Made by a program: the position numbers and the translations under genes. A model generated the notes under the pieces. It was not told the DNA's origin, made no database searches, and saw only the letters and a list, made by a program, of their open reading frames with translations. From Cyclobacteriaceae bacterium (lineage in GTDB: Bacteria; Bacteroidota; Bacteroidia; Cytophagales; Cyclobacteriaceae): a DNA stretch of 64,000 nucleotides. The stretch spans positions 1,736,001 through 1,800,000 of the forward strand of contig JAHBUD010000001.1 of NCBI GenBank assembly GCA_019638255.1, in the 5' to 3' direction. Positions 9,089-16,676 of this stretch are shown piece by piece (position 1 is the first letter of the stretch; the number at the start of each line of letters is the position of its first letter).

Positions 9089-9922
9089 ATGGCAGCTAAA
9101 AATTCTTCATCCGTACGCCCAAAGAAATCGCTTGGACAGCATTTTTTACACGACAAAAATATCGCGGAAAGAATTGTGAATGCGCTGCTGTTAACAGCAC
9201 CCGGTGAGGCTGTACTGGAGGTTGGCCCGGGCATGGGTGTATTAACGCGGTTTCTGCGCGAGAAGAATGTAGACCTTACTGTAATAGAAATAGACCGCGA
9301 TTCAGTGGCCTATCTGAAAAACCACTATCCTGATGTGCATGTTGTCGAAGGTGACTTTCTGGAACTAAAGCTTTCGGATATTTTCCTGGGTAATTTTTCG
9401 ATCATCGGAAATTTCCCGTACAACATTTCGTCTCAGATACTTTTTCGGGTATACGAAAATAAAGATCAGGTTCATCAGGTCGTAGGCATGTTTCAAAAGG
9501 AGGTGGCCGATCGGATTGCGGCCTCCAGTGGGAATAAAACCTACGGCATATTGAGCGTTTTGCTTCAGGCTTTCTACACGATTGAATATTTATTCAAGGT
9601 TCCTCCCGGTGTTTTTAATCCTCCGCCCAAAGTAATGTCTGCTGTGATACGGCTTCAACGAAATGACCGCCACACGTTACCGTGTGATGAGGTGTTGTTT
9701 AAAGCGGTTGTAAAGCAGGGCTTCAATAACCGAAGGAAAACCTTGCGCAACGCCTTAAAAAATCTAATTTTGCCCGCTTTCGTAAGCCAACCGGCAAGCC
9801 ATCTGTCTGCATTCATGCAAAATAAATTATTTGATAAACGCGCAGAGCAGCTAACCGTTGAGGATTTCATTTATCTTACCCAGTTAATTGAAAATAGTCG
9901 TGGAGGAAACCGTTCAGTTTGA
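9089..9922 (+). CDS. rsmA: 16S rRNA (adenine1518-N6/adenine1519-N6)-dimethyltransferase
   Basis: Dimethylates two adjacent adenosines in the 3'-terminal hairpin of 16S rRNA during 30S maturation. 277 residues. Motifs: KKSLGQHFLHD at residues 12-22, SAM motif VLEVGPGMGVLT, the acidic VIEIDRDS, catalytic NFPYNISS and C-terminal GFNNRRKTLRNAL. Start ATG at 9089. The last 20-35 bases overlap the start of mgtE, so the two are translationally coupled. Confidence 0.98.
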   Translation: MAAKNSSSVRPKKSLGQHFLHDKNIAERIVNALLLTAPGEAVLEVGPGMGVLTRFLREKNVDLTVIEIDRDSVAYLKNHYPDVHVVEGDFLELKLSDIFLGNFSIIGNFPYNISSQILFRVYENKDQVHQVVGMFQKEVADRIAASSGNKTYGILSVLLQAFYTIEYLFKVPPGVFNPPPKVMSAVIRLQRNDRHTLPCDEVLFKAVVKQGFNNRRKTLRNALKNLILPAFVSQPASHLSAFMQNKLFDKRAEQLTVEDFIYLTQLIENSRGGNRSV

Positions 9923-11255
9923 ATTAACCAAGGAGTTTGTTGATCGCTTTCAACAGGCCCTGGATGACCACGACCATGATTTTATCCTGGAAAGTTTAAA
10001 GGGTATTAAAGCTGCCGACATCACCGCCTTACTATATGAATTCAATTCGGAAGAATCGAAGTATGTGCTTGATCTCCTTTCTACTGAAATCCAGGCTGAA
10101 ATTATTAACGACCTTGATACTGATACTCGCGTAAAGTTCCTAAAGGTTTATGGGTCGGACCAGCTAGCCCACATCGTCAACACACTTCATTCTGATGATG
10201 TAGCCGATATCCTAAATGAATTACCGGTTAAAACCCGCGAAGAAGTTCTCTCAGGCCTTGATGCTGAACTGCGTACGCAGGTAACAGAACTGCTACGCTA
10301 TGAAGAAAATGTGGCCGGTGGCCTAATGGCCAAAGAACTTATTAAAGTACGCGACCATTGGACCGTGGTGCAGTGCATTGATGAGGTACGCAAGCAGGCC
10401 GAAAATGTAGATAAGTTCTATGCAGTATACGTGGTAGATGATTCTGACTATCTCGTGGGGAGGGTTTCCTTGAAAGACCTTGTGCTGTCTGATGCCCGAA
10501 AAGTTGTATCTGAACTTTGCGAGAAGGACATCGCTACTGTTGAGACGTTCATGTCCGACCTGGAGGTCGCTGACATCATGCGTAAGTATGATCTGGAATC
10601 TGTTCCGGTGATTAACGTAAAGGGCCAGTTGGTTGGCCGCATTACCATCGATGATGTTGTGGATGTGATTACCGAGCAGGCGGAAGAAGATCGCCAACTC
10701 ATGACCGGTATCAGTGAAGATGTTGAAGAAGATGATAGTGTTTGGCGCAACACGCGCGCCCGTTTGCCCTGGCTTTTAATCGGTATTGTTGGCGGTTTGA
10801 TGAACGCCAAATTTATGGGCTTGTTTGAGGCCGAGCTGGCACGTATTACAGCCATTGCATTTTTTACTCCGCTCATTCAGGCTACCGGAGGTAATGTAGG
10901 CATTCAATCCTCATCCGTTATTGTTCAGAGTTTAGCTAATCCCGGGTTTGTCTACGATGGCTTCTGGCAACGATTGGTAAAAGTTTTTATGGTGGCTATA
11001 CTTAACGGGCTCTTCCTTTCAGCCCTGGTATACGGTGCCAATGTTCTTATGTTTAATGAGTACCGCTTATCGCTGGTTGTTTCGATAGCGCTGATCAGTG
11101 TTATTGTTTTTGCTTCTTTTATCGGTACCATTACCCCCTTGTTGTTGAACAGGTTTGGTTTCAATCCTGCACTTGCTTCGGGTCCGTTTATCACAACAAC
11201 CAACGATTTACTGGGGCTCACCATCTATTTCTTTACTGTGCATATGCTGCTTTGA
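9888..11255 (+). CDS. mgtE: Magnesium transporter MgtE
   Basis: Mg2+ channel/transporter of the inner membrane. About 450 residues: an N-terminal superhelical domain of repeated acidic helices (residues 1-130), two CBS domains (about 135-255; GRVSLKDLVL, GRITIDDVVDVI) and a C-terminal five-helix membrane domain starting near ARLPWLLIGIVGGLMN, with the pore signature QATGGNVGIQSS and the Asp-containing end FITTTNDLLGLTIYF. The start is uncertain: TTG at 9888 or GTG at 9900; both overlap the rsmA end. The MgtE pore Asp (TTND) is present. Confidence 0.96.
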   Translation: MKIVVEETVQFELTKEFVDRFQQALDDHDHDFILESLKGIKAADITALLYEFNSEESKYVLDLLSTEIQAEIINDLDTDTRVKFLKVYGSDQLAHIVNTLHSDDVADILNELPVKTREEVLSGLDAELRTQVTELLRYEENVAGGLMAKELIKVRDHWTVVQCIDEVRKQAENVDKFYAVYVVDDSDYLVGRVSLKDLVLSDARKVVSELCEKDIATVETFMSDLEVADIMRKYDLESVPVINVKGQLVGRITIDDVVDVITEQAEEDRQLMTGISEDVEEDDSVWRNTRARLPWLLIGIVGGLMNAKFMGLFEAELARITAIAFFTPLIQATGGNVGIQSSSVIVQSLANPGFVYDGFWQRLVKVFMVAILNGLFLSALVYGANVLMFNEYRLSLVVSIALISVIVFASFIGTITPLLLNRFGFNPALASGPFITTTNDLLGLTIYFFTVHMLL

Positions 11256-11526
11256 TCAGGATGTAAGGTTTGGATGGGTAAAATCCCTCTTTTTCTAATA
11301 ATTAACCCCTGTAATGAGCCTGATTGCTAAATAAATACTTTATTTGAGAGGATTGTTTAGAAATTTGAGTGTCGGTAAGAGGTTACGAGCTGGATCAAAC
11401 AAGTGTAATAATTGCTAACTTAAGGTTAGCCCTACACCGTGCGGATTGGATAATTTTGACGAAGTTTTACGACCTTGAAGCTTTATTAACTCCATAAACT
11501 GAAAGAATTTGTAACGATTTTTACGG

Positions 11527-12372
11527 ATGAGTTTTCTTCATAACAGGCTCAAAAGGTTGAAAGATTTTTTCAACGAAGTAATTGAAAAACCATTACTTAC
11601 CTCCACTATTGTTTTGATTGCCGTGGCAACTCTGGTAATAGGCCTGAGTTTAAAATATTACATACAAGATTTCGATAATTTCTATGCTCAAGTTCTGGCC
11701 GAAGCGCACGGAATGATTTTCGACATCGCGATCATTGGTATTTTGATTTTCTGGCTAAACCAAAATGGTCAGATACGCCAGCGCATCCGGTTTTATAAAG
11801 ATGAAATTGATGATTTTCGTTTGTGGGAATCAGAAGAAGCTGCTTTTCGTACAGTGGGTAATATTAAGCGCTTGAATCGCCACAAGATTTTTGAGATAAA
11901 TCTAGTGAATTGCTTTTTGGCGCGCACCAACCTGAGTTATGCAAATCTTAGTGGCTCTAATCTGAATTCCGCCAACGTTTCACAATCATCACTTATTGAG
12001 GCGAATCTTGAAAACACCCGACTTAATCAAACCAATTTCGAAAACTCAAACTTGAATCAGGCCAACCTGAAAGGAGCTTATGCCAGTGGTGCAAATTTTA
12101 AAGATGCTTTTTTAATTAAGGCACAGTTTGAAAGTGCATTCCTGATCAAATCAAATTTCAATAACGCTTACCTCATGGAAGCCAACATGCAAAACAGTTA
12201 CCTCATGGGGGCAGATTTTGAGAACGCCAGTTTATACAAAGCTGATCTGCGGGGTGCAAAAGGACTTACGGTTGACCAGCTTGCGAAAGCAAAAACGCTT
12301 TACCTCGCAAAATTTGACGATGAAATTTTCGATCAGATTAAAACGAATTTACCGGAACTGGTTGGGGCTTAA
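11527..12372 (+). CDS. Membrane-anchored pentapeptide-repeat protein
   Basis: 281 residues. Two hydrophobic helices (about 22-42 and 58-78) are followed by a short charged linker with RQRIRFYKDEIDDFRLWE and then about 20 consecutive A(N/D)LxX pentapeptides from residue ~135 to 250 (ANLSG SNLNS ANVSQ and so on), which form a right-handed quadrilateral beta helix. Several central units have aromatic/Ile variants (AFLIK, AYLME, SYLMG). The function is unknown; membrane-tethered pentapeptide proteins occur in many bacteria. A 271-base gene-free spacer separates it from mgtE, including a 6-bp hairpin GCTAAC/GTTAGC near 11414, so it probably has its own promoter. Confidence 0.85.
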   Translation: MSFLHNRLKRLKDFFNEVIEKPLLTSTIVLIAVATLVIGLSLKYYIQDFDNFYAQVLAEAHGMIFDIAIIGILIFWLNQNGQIRQRIRFYKDEIDDFRLWESEEAAFRTVGNIKRLNRHKIFEINLVNCFLARTNLSYANLSGSNLNSANVSQSSLIEANLENTRLNQTNFENSNLNQANLKGAYASGANFKDAFLIKAQFESAFLIKSNFNNAYLMEANMQNSYLMGADFENASLYKADLRGAKGLTVDQLAKAKTLYLAKFDDEIFDQIKTNLPELVGA

Positions 12373-12375
12373 GTT

Positions 12376-12406
12376 TTTGTTCAAATGATTTAAACTATTA
12401 CCTTTG
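12376..12406 (+). promoter_or_regulatory. Bacteroidota-type promoter for greA
   Basis: TTTG (12376-12379), a 19-base spacer, then TACCTTTG (12399-12406) exactly match TTTG-N19-TAnnTTTG. The predicted transcript start would be near 12413, just before the hairpin at 12421, so that hairpin would lie in the greA leader. Confidence 0.65.
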
Positions 12407-12418
12407 TCATGATATTCA

Positions 12419-12457
12419 ACAACGGCCTCATCACAGAGGCCGTTGTTTCTTTTTTAC
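12419..12457 (+). terminator. Hairpin with U-tract between pentapeptide gene and greA
   Basis: Perfect 9-bp stem AACGGCCTC (12421-12429) / GAGGCCGTT (12436-12444), loop ATCACA, followed by GTTTCTTTTTT. It has the form of a Rho-independent terminator for the gene ending at 12372. Because the promoter at 12376-12406 lies upstream of it, it may also act as a leader attenuator of greA. Confidence 0.85.
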
Positions 12458-12482
12458 TGTTTCTGTAATCAATTAGTTTTTT

Positions 12483-12959
12483 ATGAGCAAGAAAATAGCC
12501 TACTATACCCGCGAAGGTTTGGATAAGTTAAAGGCAGAGCTGAGCGAACTCAAAACAAAAGGCCGTGCAGATATTGCCCGACAAATTGCCGAAGCCCGCG
12601 ACAAAGGTGATCTCAGTGAAAATGCTGAGTACGATGCTGCCAAAGATGCTCAAGGTCATCTGGAAGCAAAAATTGCACACCTCGATGATTTGCTCGCCAA
12701 TGCCCGCTTACTCGATGAAGCCAATGTTGATACATCAAGAGTTTCAATACTGGCAAAAGTTACTATAAAGAATAAAAAGAATGGCGCATCATTTACCTAC
12801 ACGCTCGTCTCAGAAGAAGAGGCGGACTTGAAGGCTGGAAAAATTTCTACCATGTCGCCCATTGGCAAAGGTTTGTTGGGTAAGAAAAAGGGAGAGTCGG
12901 CCGTTATTAAGACCCCTGCCGGAGATGTTGAATTTGAAATAACAAATATCTCCAACTAA
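12483..12959 (+). CDS. greA: Transcription elongation factor GreA
   Basis: Stimulates cleavage of the RNA 3' end in backtracked RNA polymerase. 158 residues, full length. The N-terminal coiled coil carries the tip acidic motif GDLSENAEYDAAKDAQ (Asp and Glu that coordinate the catalytic Mg2+), and the C-terminal FKBP-like domain includes STMSPIGKGLLGKKKG and VEFEITNIS. ATG at 12483. The HIT gene follows 4 bases later, so they form an operon. Confidence 0.98.
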   Translation: MSKKIAYYTREGLDKLKAELSELKTKGRADIARQIAEARDKGDLSENAEYDAAKDAQGHLEAKIAHLDDLLANARLLDEANVDTSRVSILAKVTIKNKKNGASFTYTLVSEEEADLKAGKISTMSPIGKGLLGKKKGESAVIKTPAGDVEFEITNISN

Positions 12960-12963
12960 GCTA

Positions 12964-13356
12964 ATGGCAACAATTTTTACCCGCATTATCAATCGTGAAA
13001 TTCCCGGTCATATTGTAGCCGAAGATGATCGCTTTATTGCCTTTCTTGATATCATGCCATTGGTAATGGGGCATACGCTCGTGGTTCCTAAACAAGAGGT
13101 AGATTATATTTTTGACCTGGATGATGATATACTGGCAGCTTTACATGTTTTCTCCAAGCGTGTGGCCCATGCTATAAAGAAAGCGGTGCCCTGCAAGCGA
13201 ATAGGTATTGCCGTGATTGGCCTTGAAGTTCCGCACACGCATGTTCACCTGGTTCCCATGAATTCCATGGGCGATATAAATTTCACCAAATCCAAACTCA
13301 GCCCAACCTCCGATGAACTGGCTACTATCGCTTCGAAAATCAGGAACAAACTTTAG
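12964..13356 (+). CDS. HIT family nucleotide hydrolase/transferase
   Basis: 130-residue histidine-triad protein (HINT/Fhit branch) that hydrolyses nucleoside phosphoramidates or dinucleotide polyphosphates. N-terminal TIFTRIINREIPGHIVAEDD and FLDIMPLVMGHTLVVPK, then the catalytic triad HTHVHLVPM (H-x-H-x-H) near residue 98. It lies 4 bases after greA, the usual Cytophagales pairing. The natural substrate cannot be read from the sequence. Confidence 0.95.
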   Translation: MATIFTRIINREIPGHIVAEDDRFIAFLDIMPLVMGHTLVVPKQEVDYIFDLDDDILAALHVFSKRVAHAIKKAVPCKRIGIAVIGLEVPHTHVHLVPMNSMGDINFTKSKLSPTSDELATIASKIRNKL

Positions 13357-13387
13357 ATTTTGAACATAACACTCAATTTGTTGTACT

Positions 13388-13460
13388 GTCACACCGAGGA
13401 ACGAGGTGTCTCATAATTCAACACAAAACACTCGGAAGATGTCTCTCCTACGTATCGGTA
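13388..13460. repeat. Candidate dispersed intergenic repeat
   Basis: Gene-free convergent spacer between HIT and gpsA. It contains TCACACCGAGGAACGAGGTGTC, with a short inverted repeat ACACC/GGTGT, and a related second part CTCGGAAGATGTCTCTCCTACG. The core is shared with 2845-2863. This class of GTCACACCGAGG-like text is commonly seen as an interspersed intergenic element in Bacteroidota; that is recollection, not a search. Confidence 0.4.
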
Positions 13461-13517
13461 TAGGCACACAATAAGCTTAATGATTAGGACTTGATATGGA
13501 ATCTATATAAATTCTAT

Positions 13518-14585
13518 CTAATCGAGGAAGTCAATATCCACATTAAGCGGGTAACGCATCAGGTAACTAATGGCTTGCTTAACGGTTAGATCTTCAAACA
13601 AAACTTTGAAGAGTGTATTGGTAATAGGTGCCCTTAGCTTATAGTAGTCAGCACATTTTTTTATGATCCGTACCGTGTTTACCCCTTCTGCAATTTCATC
13701 CATGCTGCTCAAGGTTTCTTCCAAGGTCATCCCTTGTGCAAGTTTGTAACCAACCTGGAAATTACGACTCAACGTACTGTTACTCGTGGTGACCAAATCG
13801 CCAATGCCGGCTACGCCTAAAAAAGCTTTAACATTTCCGCCAAGCGCTTTACCAATGTGTATCATTTCTACAACGCCACGACTAATCAGTAATCCGCGTG
13901 CATTTTCACCATACCCCATACCGGTTAAGGCACCGGATGCTATTGCAATGATATTCTTGAGCACTCCCGCCAACTCAACGCCAATCAAATCATTATTGCC
14001 GTACACCTGAAAGCGATCGTTTCGCAACATCTTTTTGCCTAAGCTGATTACTTCATTGAAAGGACTGGCAATTACGGTTGCTGCCGGATGCCTGGCTGCA
14101 AGTTCTTTCGACAAATTAGGCCCAGCCAGGCAACCTACCCGTACCACTACACTTTCTTCGCGAATCACTTCGCTCATGGTTTTTACTTGGCTCCGGTTCA
14201 ATTTCGGAACGGACTCTATACTTTGCCCTTTTGGAAGGGTAATGTCCAACCCTTTTGTACCATGAATAAGAATGTGATACGGATGAAGGTGGGGAGATAA
14301 CTTCCGCATCATGGAACGGAAGTGCAATGAGGGTACTATTGGGAAAATCACCTCACACTCACGCGCCACCTGTTGCAAATCGCTTGTGGGTACAACATTT
14401 TTGTGGATGCTGTGGCCGCGGTTTTCGCGGGTTTGCAATATTCGCTTAACAACTTTCTCATCGCGGACGTATAACAATACCGGGCGTTGCCGCGCGAGAA
14501 GATTTGCTACAGCACTACCAAAGTTGCCGGCACCAATTACGCCTACCGGTTGTGTCTCAGATGAATTTTTCGAGGTCATAGCCAA
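13518..14585 (-). CDS. gpsA: NAD(P)H-dependent glycerol-3-phosphate dehydrogenase
   Basis: Reduces dihydroxyacetone phosphate to sn-glycerol 3-phosphate for phospholipid synthesis. 355 residues. N-terminal Rossmann motif GVIGAGNFGSAVANLL (residues 15-30), HGTKGLD, CLAGPNLSKEL, the catalytic-Lys region VELAGVLKNIIAIASG and GIGDLVTTSNSTLSRN. Its start overlaps the end of the upstream acyltransferase gene by 29 bases, so the two are coupled: one makes G3P, the other is likely to acylate it. Confidence 0.97.
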   Translation of the reverse strand: MAMTSKNSSETQPVGVIGAGNFGSAVANLLARQRPVLLYVRDEKVVKRILQTRENRGHSIHKNVVPTSDLQQVARECEVIFPIVPSLHFRSMMRKLSPHLHPYHILIHGTKGLDITLPKGQSIESVPKLNRSQVKTMSEVIREESVVVRVGCLAGPNLSKELAARHPAATVIASPFNEVISLGKKMLRNDRFQVYGNNDLIGVELAGVLKNIIAIASGALTGMGYGENARGLLISRGVVEMIHIGKALGGNVKAFLGVAGIGDLVTTSNSTLSRNFQVGYKLAQGMTLEETLSSMDEIAEGVNTVRIIKKCADYYKLRAPITNTLFKVLFEDLTVKQAISYLMRYPLNVDIDFLD

Positions 14586-16257
14586 CCATCCGGTTATGGT
14601 AGTAGTAAAGCAGGTTCAAATCCTGGGTGATGATGTTGCCTTCTTTATTCTTTAAAAGTGGCCGCTTCAAGTGAAAGATTCCGACATTTTCGAGTCCATG
14701 TTGAATAACAAGATCGATTTTGCCTTTCAGGTGAGTGGCGTGGTTAGCCTTGTCCTCTTGTTTGAGTTGGTATATTTTTTTTCGGATGCGTTTGCATGTT
14801 TTTCTGAACGCTGCATAATCCAGTTTAAGTTCATCCTCCGGTAATCGAAGCAAGCCAAATAAATCCAGTTTAGGATGCTGCTTTTGCCACATCTCAAAAG
14901 CAACAAAAGCTACCAAATGACTGGCAAAAATGCGGTTGATGCGATGGTATTCCGTAACAATGCGCTGGCTTAACATGCGTGTGTATTCATTCTCACGCTG
15001 GGCATCCACTGTTAACTGACCGTTGAGTACAAAATAATCCTCCGTATTGATGATTCTTTCATTGGTATCCAGGCTGTTTCCATCATCGTCAACATAGTTG
15101 CCAAGAACATCCATGGCCCGGCCAATGGAAACGGATATGTTCGAACCCTTGGTGAAGAATTTTAACATGAACTTAACCAAGCCCCAGCTGCCGTGCGGAT
15201 CTTGTTCGGGCAGGTAACGATCCTGACCTTTGATAGAAAGGTAATCATCAATCAGCTCGGGTGCTTCCAGTACAAAGTGATAGTTAAGCGTTACGGGTAC
15301 AACAAATATTTTTTGTGGTTTTTCGCCTGATAGTGTGTTCAGGTAGATGTTTCGCTGTGCTTCCACAGCAGTGGATAACAAACCAAGCTTTAATGTTTTT
15401 TCAATCATTCCCGAACGCGACCGCGTTCCTCCTGGGAAAAACAGACTGTGTGCACCGCGTTGAATAGCAATGCTGGAATACATCTTCAGCGTTTCCAGGT
15501 ATAGCAGGTTCTTTTTGCGCCTGTCAACTTTATAAGCACCGAGGCTATTCATAAAGTAGGCGAAGATTTTCATGTTGAAAAGATTCAACCCGGCACCGTA
15601 AATAAATGCAGGTAACCCAAGCGCATGAATGATCCAACCGATCAAAATAGAATCCAGATTACTGAAGTGTGTTGGAACCATAACGATGGTTCCCTGACGG
15701 GCCAGCTTTCGTAACTGCTTCACTTTTCCTATAATTTGTATTTTATCGCGCAGCGTGTACTGGTTTCGGAAAATGCCACCGAATTTTTTTACACGCGATG
15801 CATTCAGTAAACGGGAGAACCAGAACTTGATAACCTCACGGGCAAACCGGTATGAGCTTGGTTTGAAATTTCCTGCAATTTCGTTGGCGTAACGATGTAC
15901 AATGATGTTGAGTAATTCTGTTTCTTTTTTGGCGGATTCTTCGGGCGATTTGCCGGAAAGCTCAAGAAGTTCTTGCTTGATCTTTGACCAAAAGCCTGCT
16001 TCATCGGGCGGATCAACGCGCCAGCGATTGCGCTTCATCCGTTGTTGTTCGCGGTAAACGGTTGCCTCCAGTTCGTCAATAACGTGCTTGCGTGTTGGCC
16101 GCAACTGTTTGATATGCTCAATTGATTTTTGAGCAACTTGTTCAATAAACTCCTTTCGGTTGCGGCTTAACCGGTATACCGGCCAATCGGGAATACCTTC
16201 AAGGATGGGCTTATAACGTTTGTTCTTATTCTTTTTCTCAAGTACTTCCACGGGCAC
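14557..16257 (-). CDS. Glycerol-3-phosphate acyltransferase-like protein (PlsB/LPLAT superfamily)
   Basis: 566 residues. The central LPLAT domain has block I PTHFSNLDSILIG (H-x4-D, about residues 199-205), block II GAYKVDRRKKN and block III LFFPGGTRSRSGMIEKTLK. Long N- and C-terminal extensions without membrane segments match PlsB-like rather than short PlsC enzymes. Likely role: 1-acylation of glycerol 3-phosphate at the inner membrane, supported by the 29-base overlap with gpsA. This also fits the absence of plsX beside fabH. It could instead act on lysophosphatidate or another acyl acceptor. Confidence 0.85.
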   Translation of the reverse strand: MPVEVLEKKNKNKRYKPILEGIPDWPVYRLSRNRKEFIEQVAQKSIEHIKQLRPTRKHVIDELEATVYREQQRMKRNRWRVDPPDEAGFWSKIKQELLELSGKSPEESAKKETELLNIIVHRYANEIAGNFKPSSYRFAREVIKFWFSRLLNASRVKKFGGIFRNQYTLRDKIQIIGKVKQLRKLARQGTIVMVPTHFSNLDSILIGWIIHALGLPAFIYGAGLNLFNMKIFAYFMNSLGAYKVDRRKKNLLYLETLKMYSSIAIQRGAHSLFFPGGTRSRSGMIEKTLKLGLLSTAVEAQRNIYLNTLSGEKPQKIFVVPVTLNYHFVLEAPELIDDYLSIKGQDRYLPEQDPHGSWGLVKFMLKFFTKGSNISVSIGRAMDVLGNYVDDDGNSLDTNERIINTEDYFVLNGQLTVDAQRENEYTRMLSQRIVTEYHRINRIFASHLVAFVAFEMWQKQHPKLDLFGLLRLPEDELKLDYAAFRKTCKRIRKKIYQLKQEDKANHATHLKGKIDLVIQHGLENVGIFHLKRPLLKNKEGNIITQDLNLLYYYHNRMVGYDLEKFI

Positions 16258-16300
16258 AAAATACTATAATTTCAATCACCTCAACCAAACACTTTATGGA

Positions 16301-16540
16301 TTATACGCTTTCCATAGCCTGTTTCAGCGTGTAGGTCATAGCTGAAAAATGTACAACAGCCTGGCGAATAAACTCCGGATTAACAATCTTTTCAAGATCC
16401 TTTTCACTGGCCAAATCAAACTGATCAATCTTATAAGTCTGTTCCAGAAATCCTTGTTCCAGTTTTATCAGGTATCGGTTATTCCAATGAAACAAGGTGA
16501 TTTTGCAATCAGAATTGGGTATTTCTCCAATAATCCGCAT
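16301..16540 (-). CDS. Small conserved hypothetical protein
   Basis: 79 residues, not recognised beyond resembling small uncharacterised proteins of Cytophagales. It is predicted as a mixed beta/alpha protein: ITLFHWNNRYLIKLEQGFLEQTYKI (beta hairpin, in two halves) followed by two helices (SEKDLEKIV and PEFIRQAVVHFSAMTYTLKQ). No signal peptide or membrane segment. It lies 43 bases upstream of the acyltransferase gene on the same strand and may share its transcript. Confidence 0.6.
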   Translation of the reverse strand: MRIIGEIPNSDCKITLFHWNNRYLIKLEQGFLEQTYKIDQFDLASEKDLEKIVNPEFIRQAVVHFSAMTYTLKQAMESV

Positions 16541-16676
16541 AATTATTTATCTGTTTTAGCTATTCTTATGTGCCAACTTAACGTTTTATAGTGTTAATTA
16601 AGACTAAAATCAGGCTCAGAACGTTGGTAGAATTGGATTTTTTCGATCGCGGTAAGGGTTTTATATTGTAGTTTGA

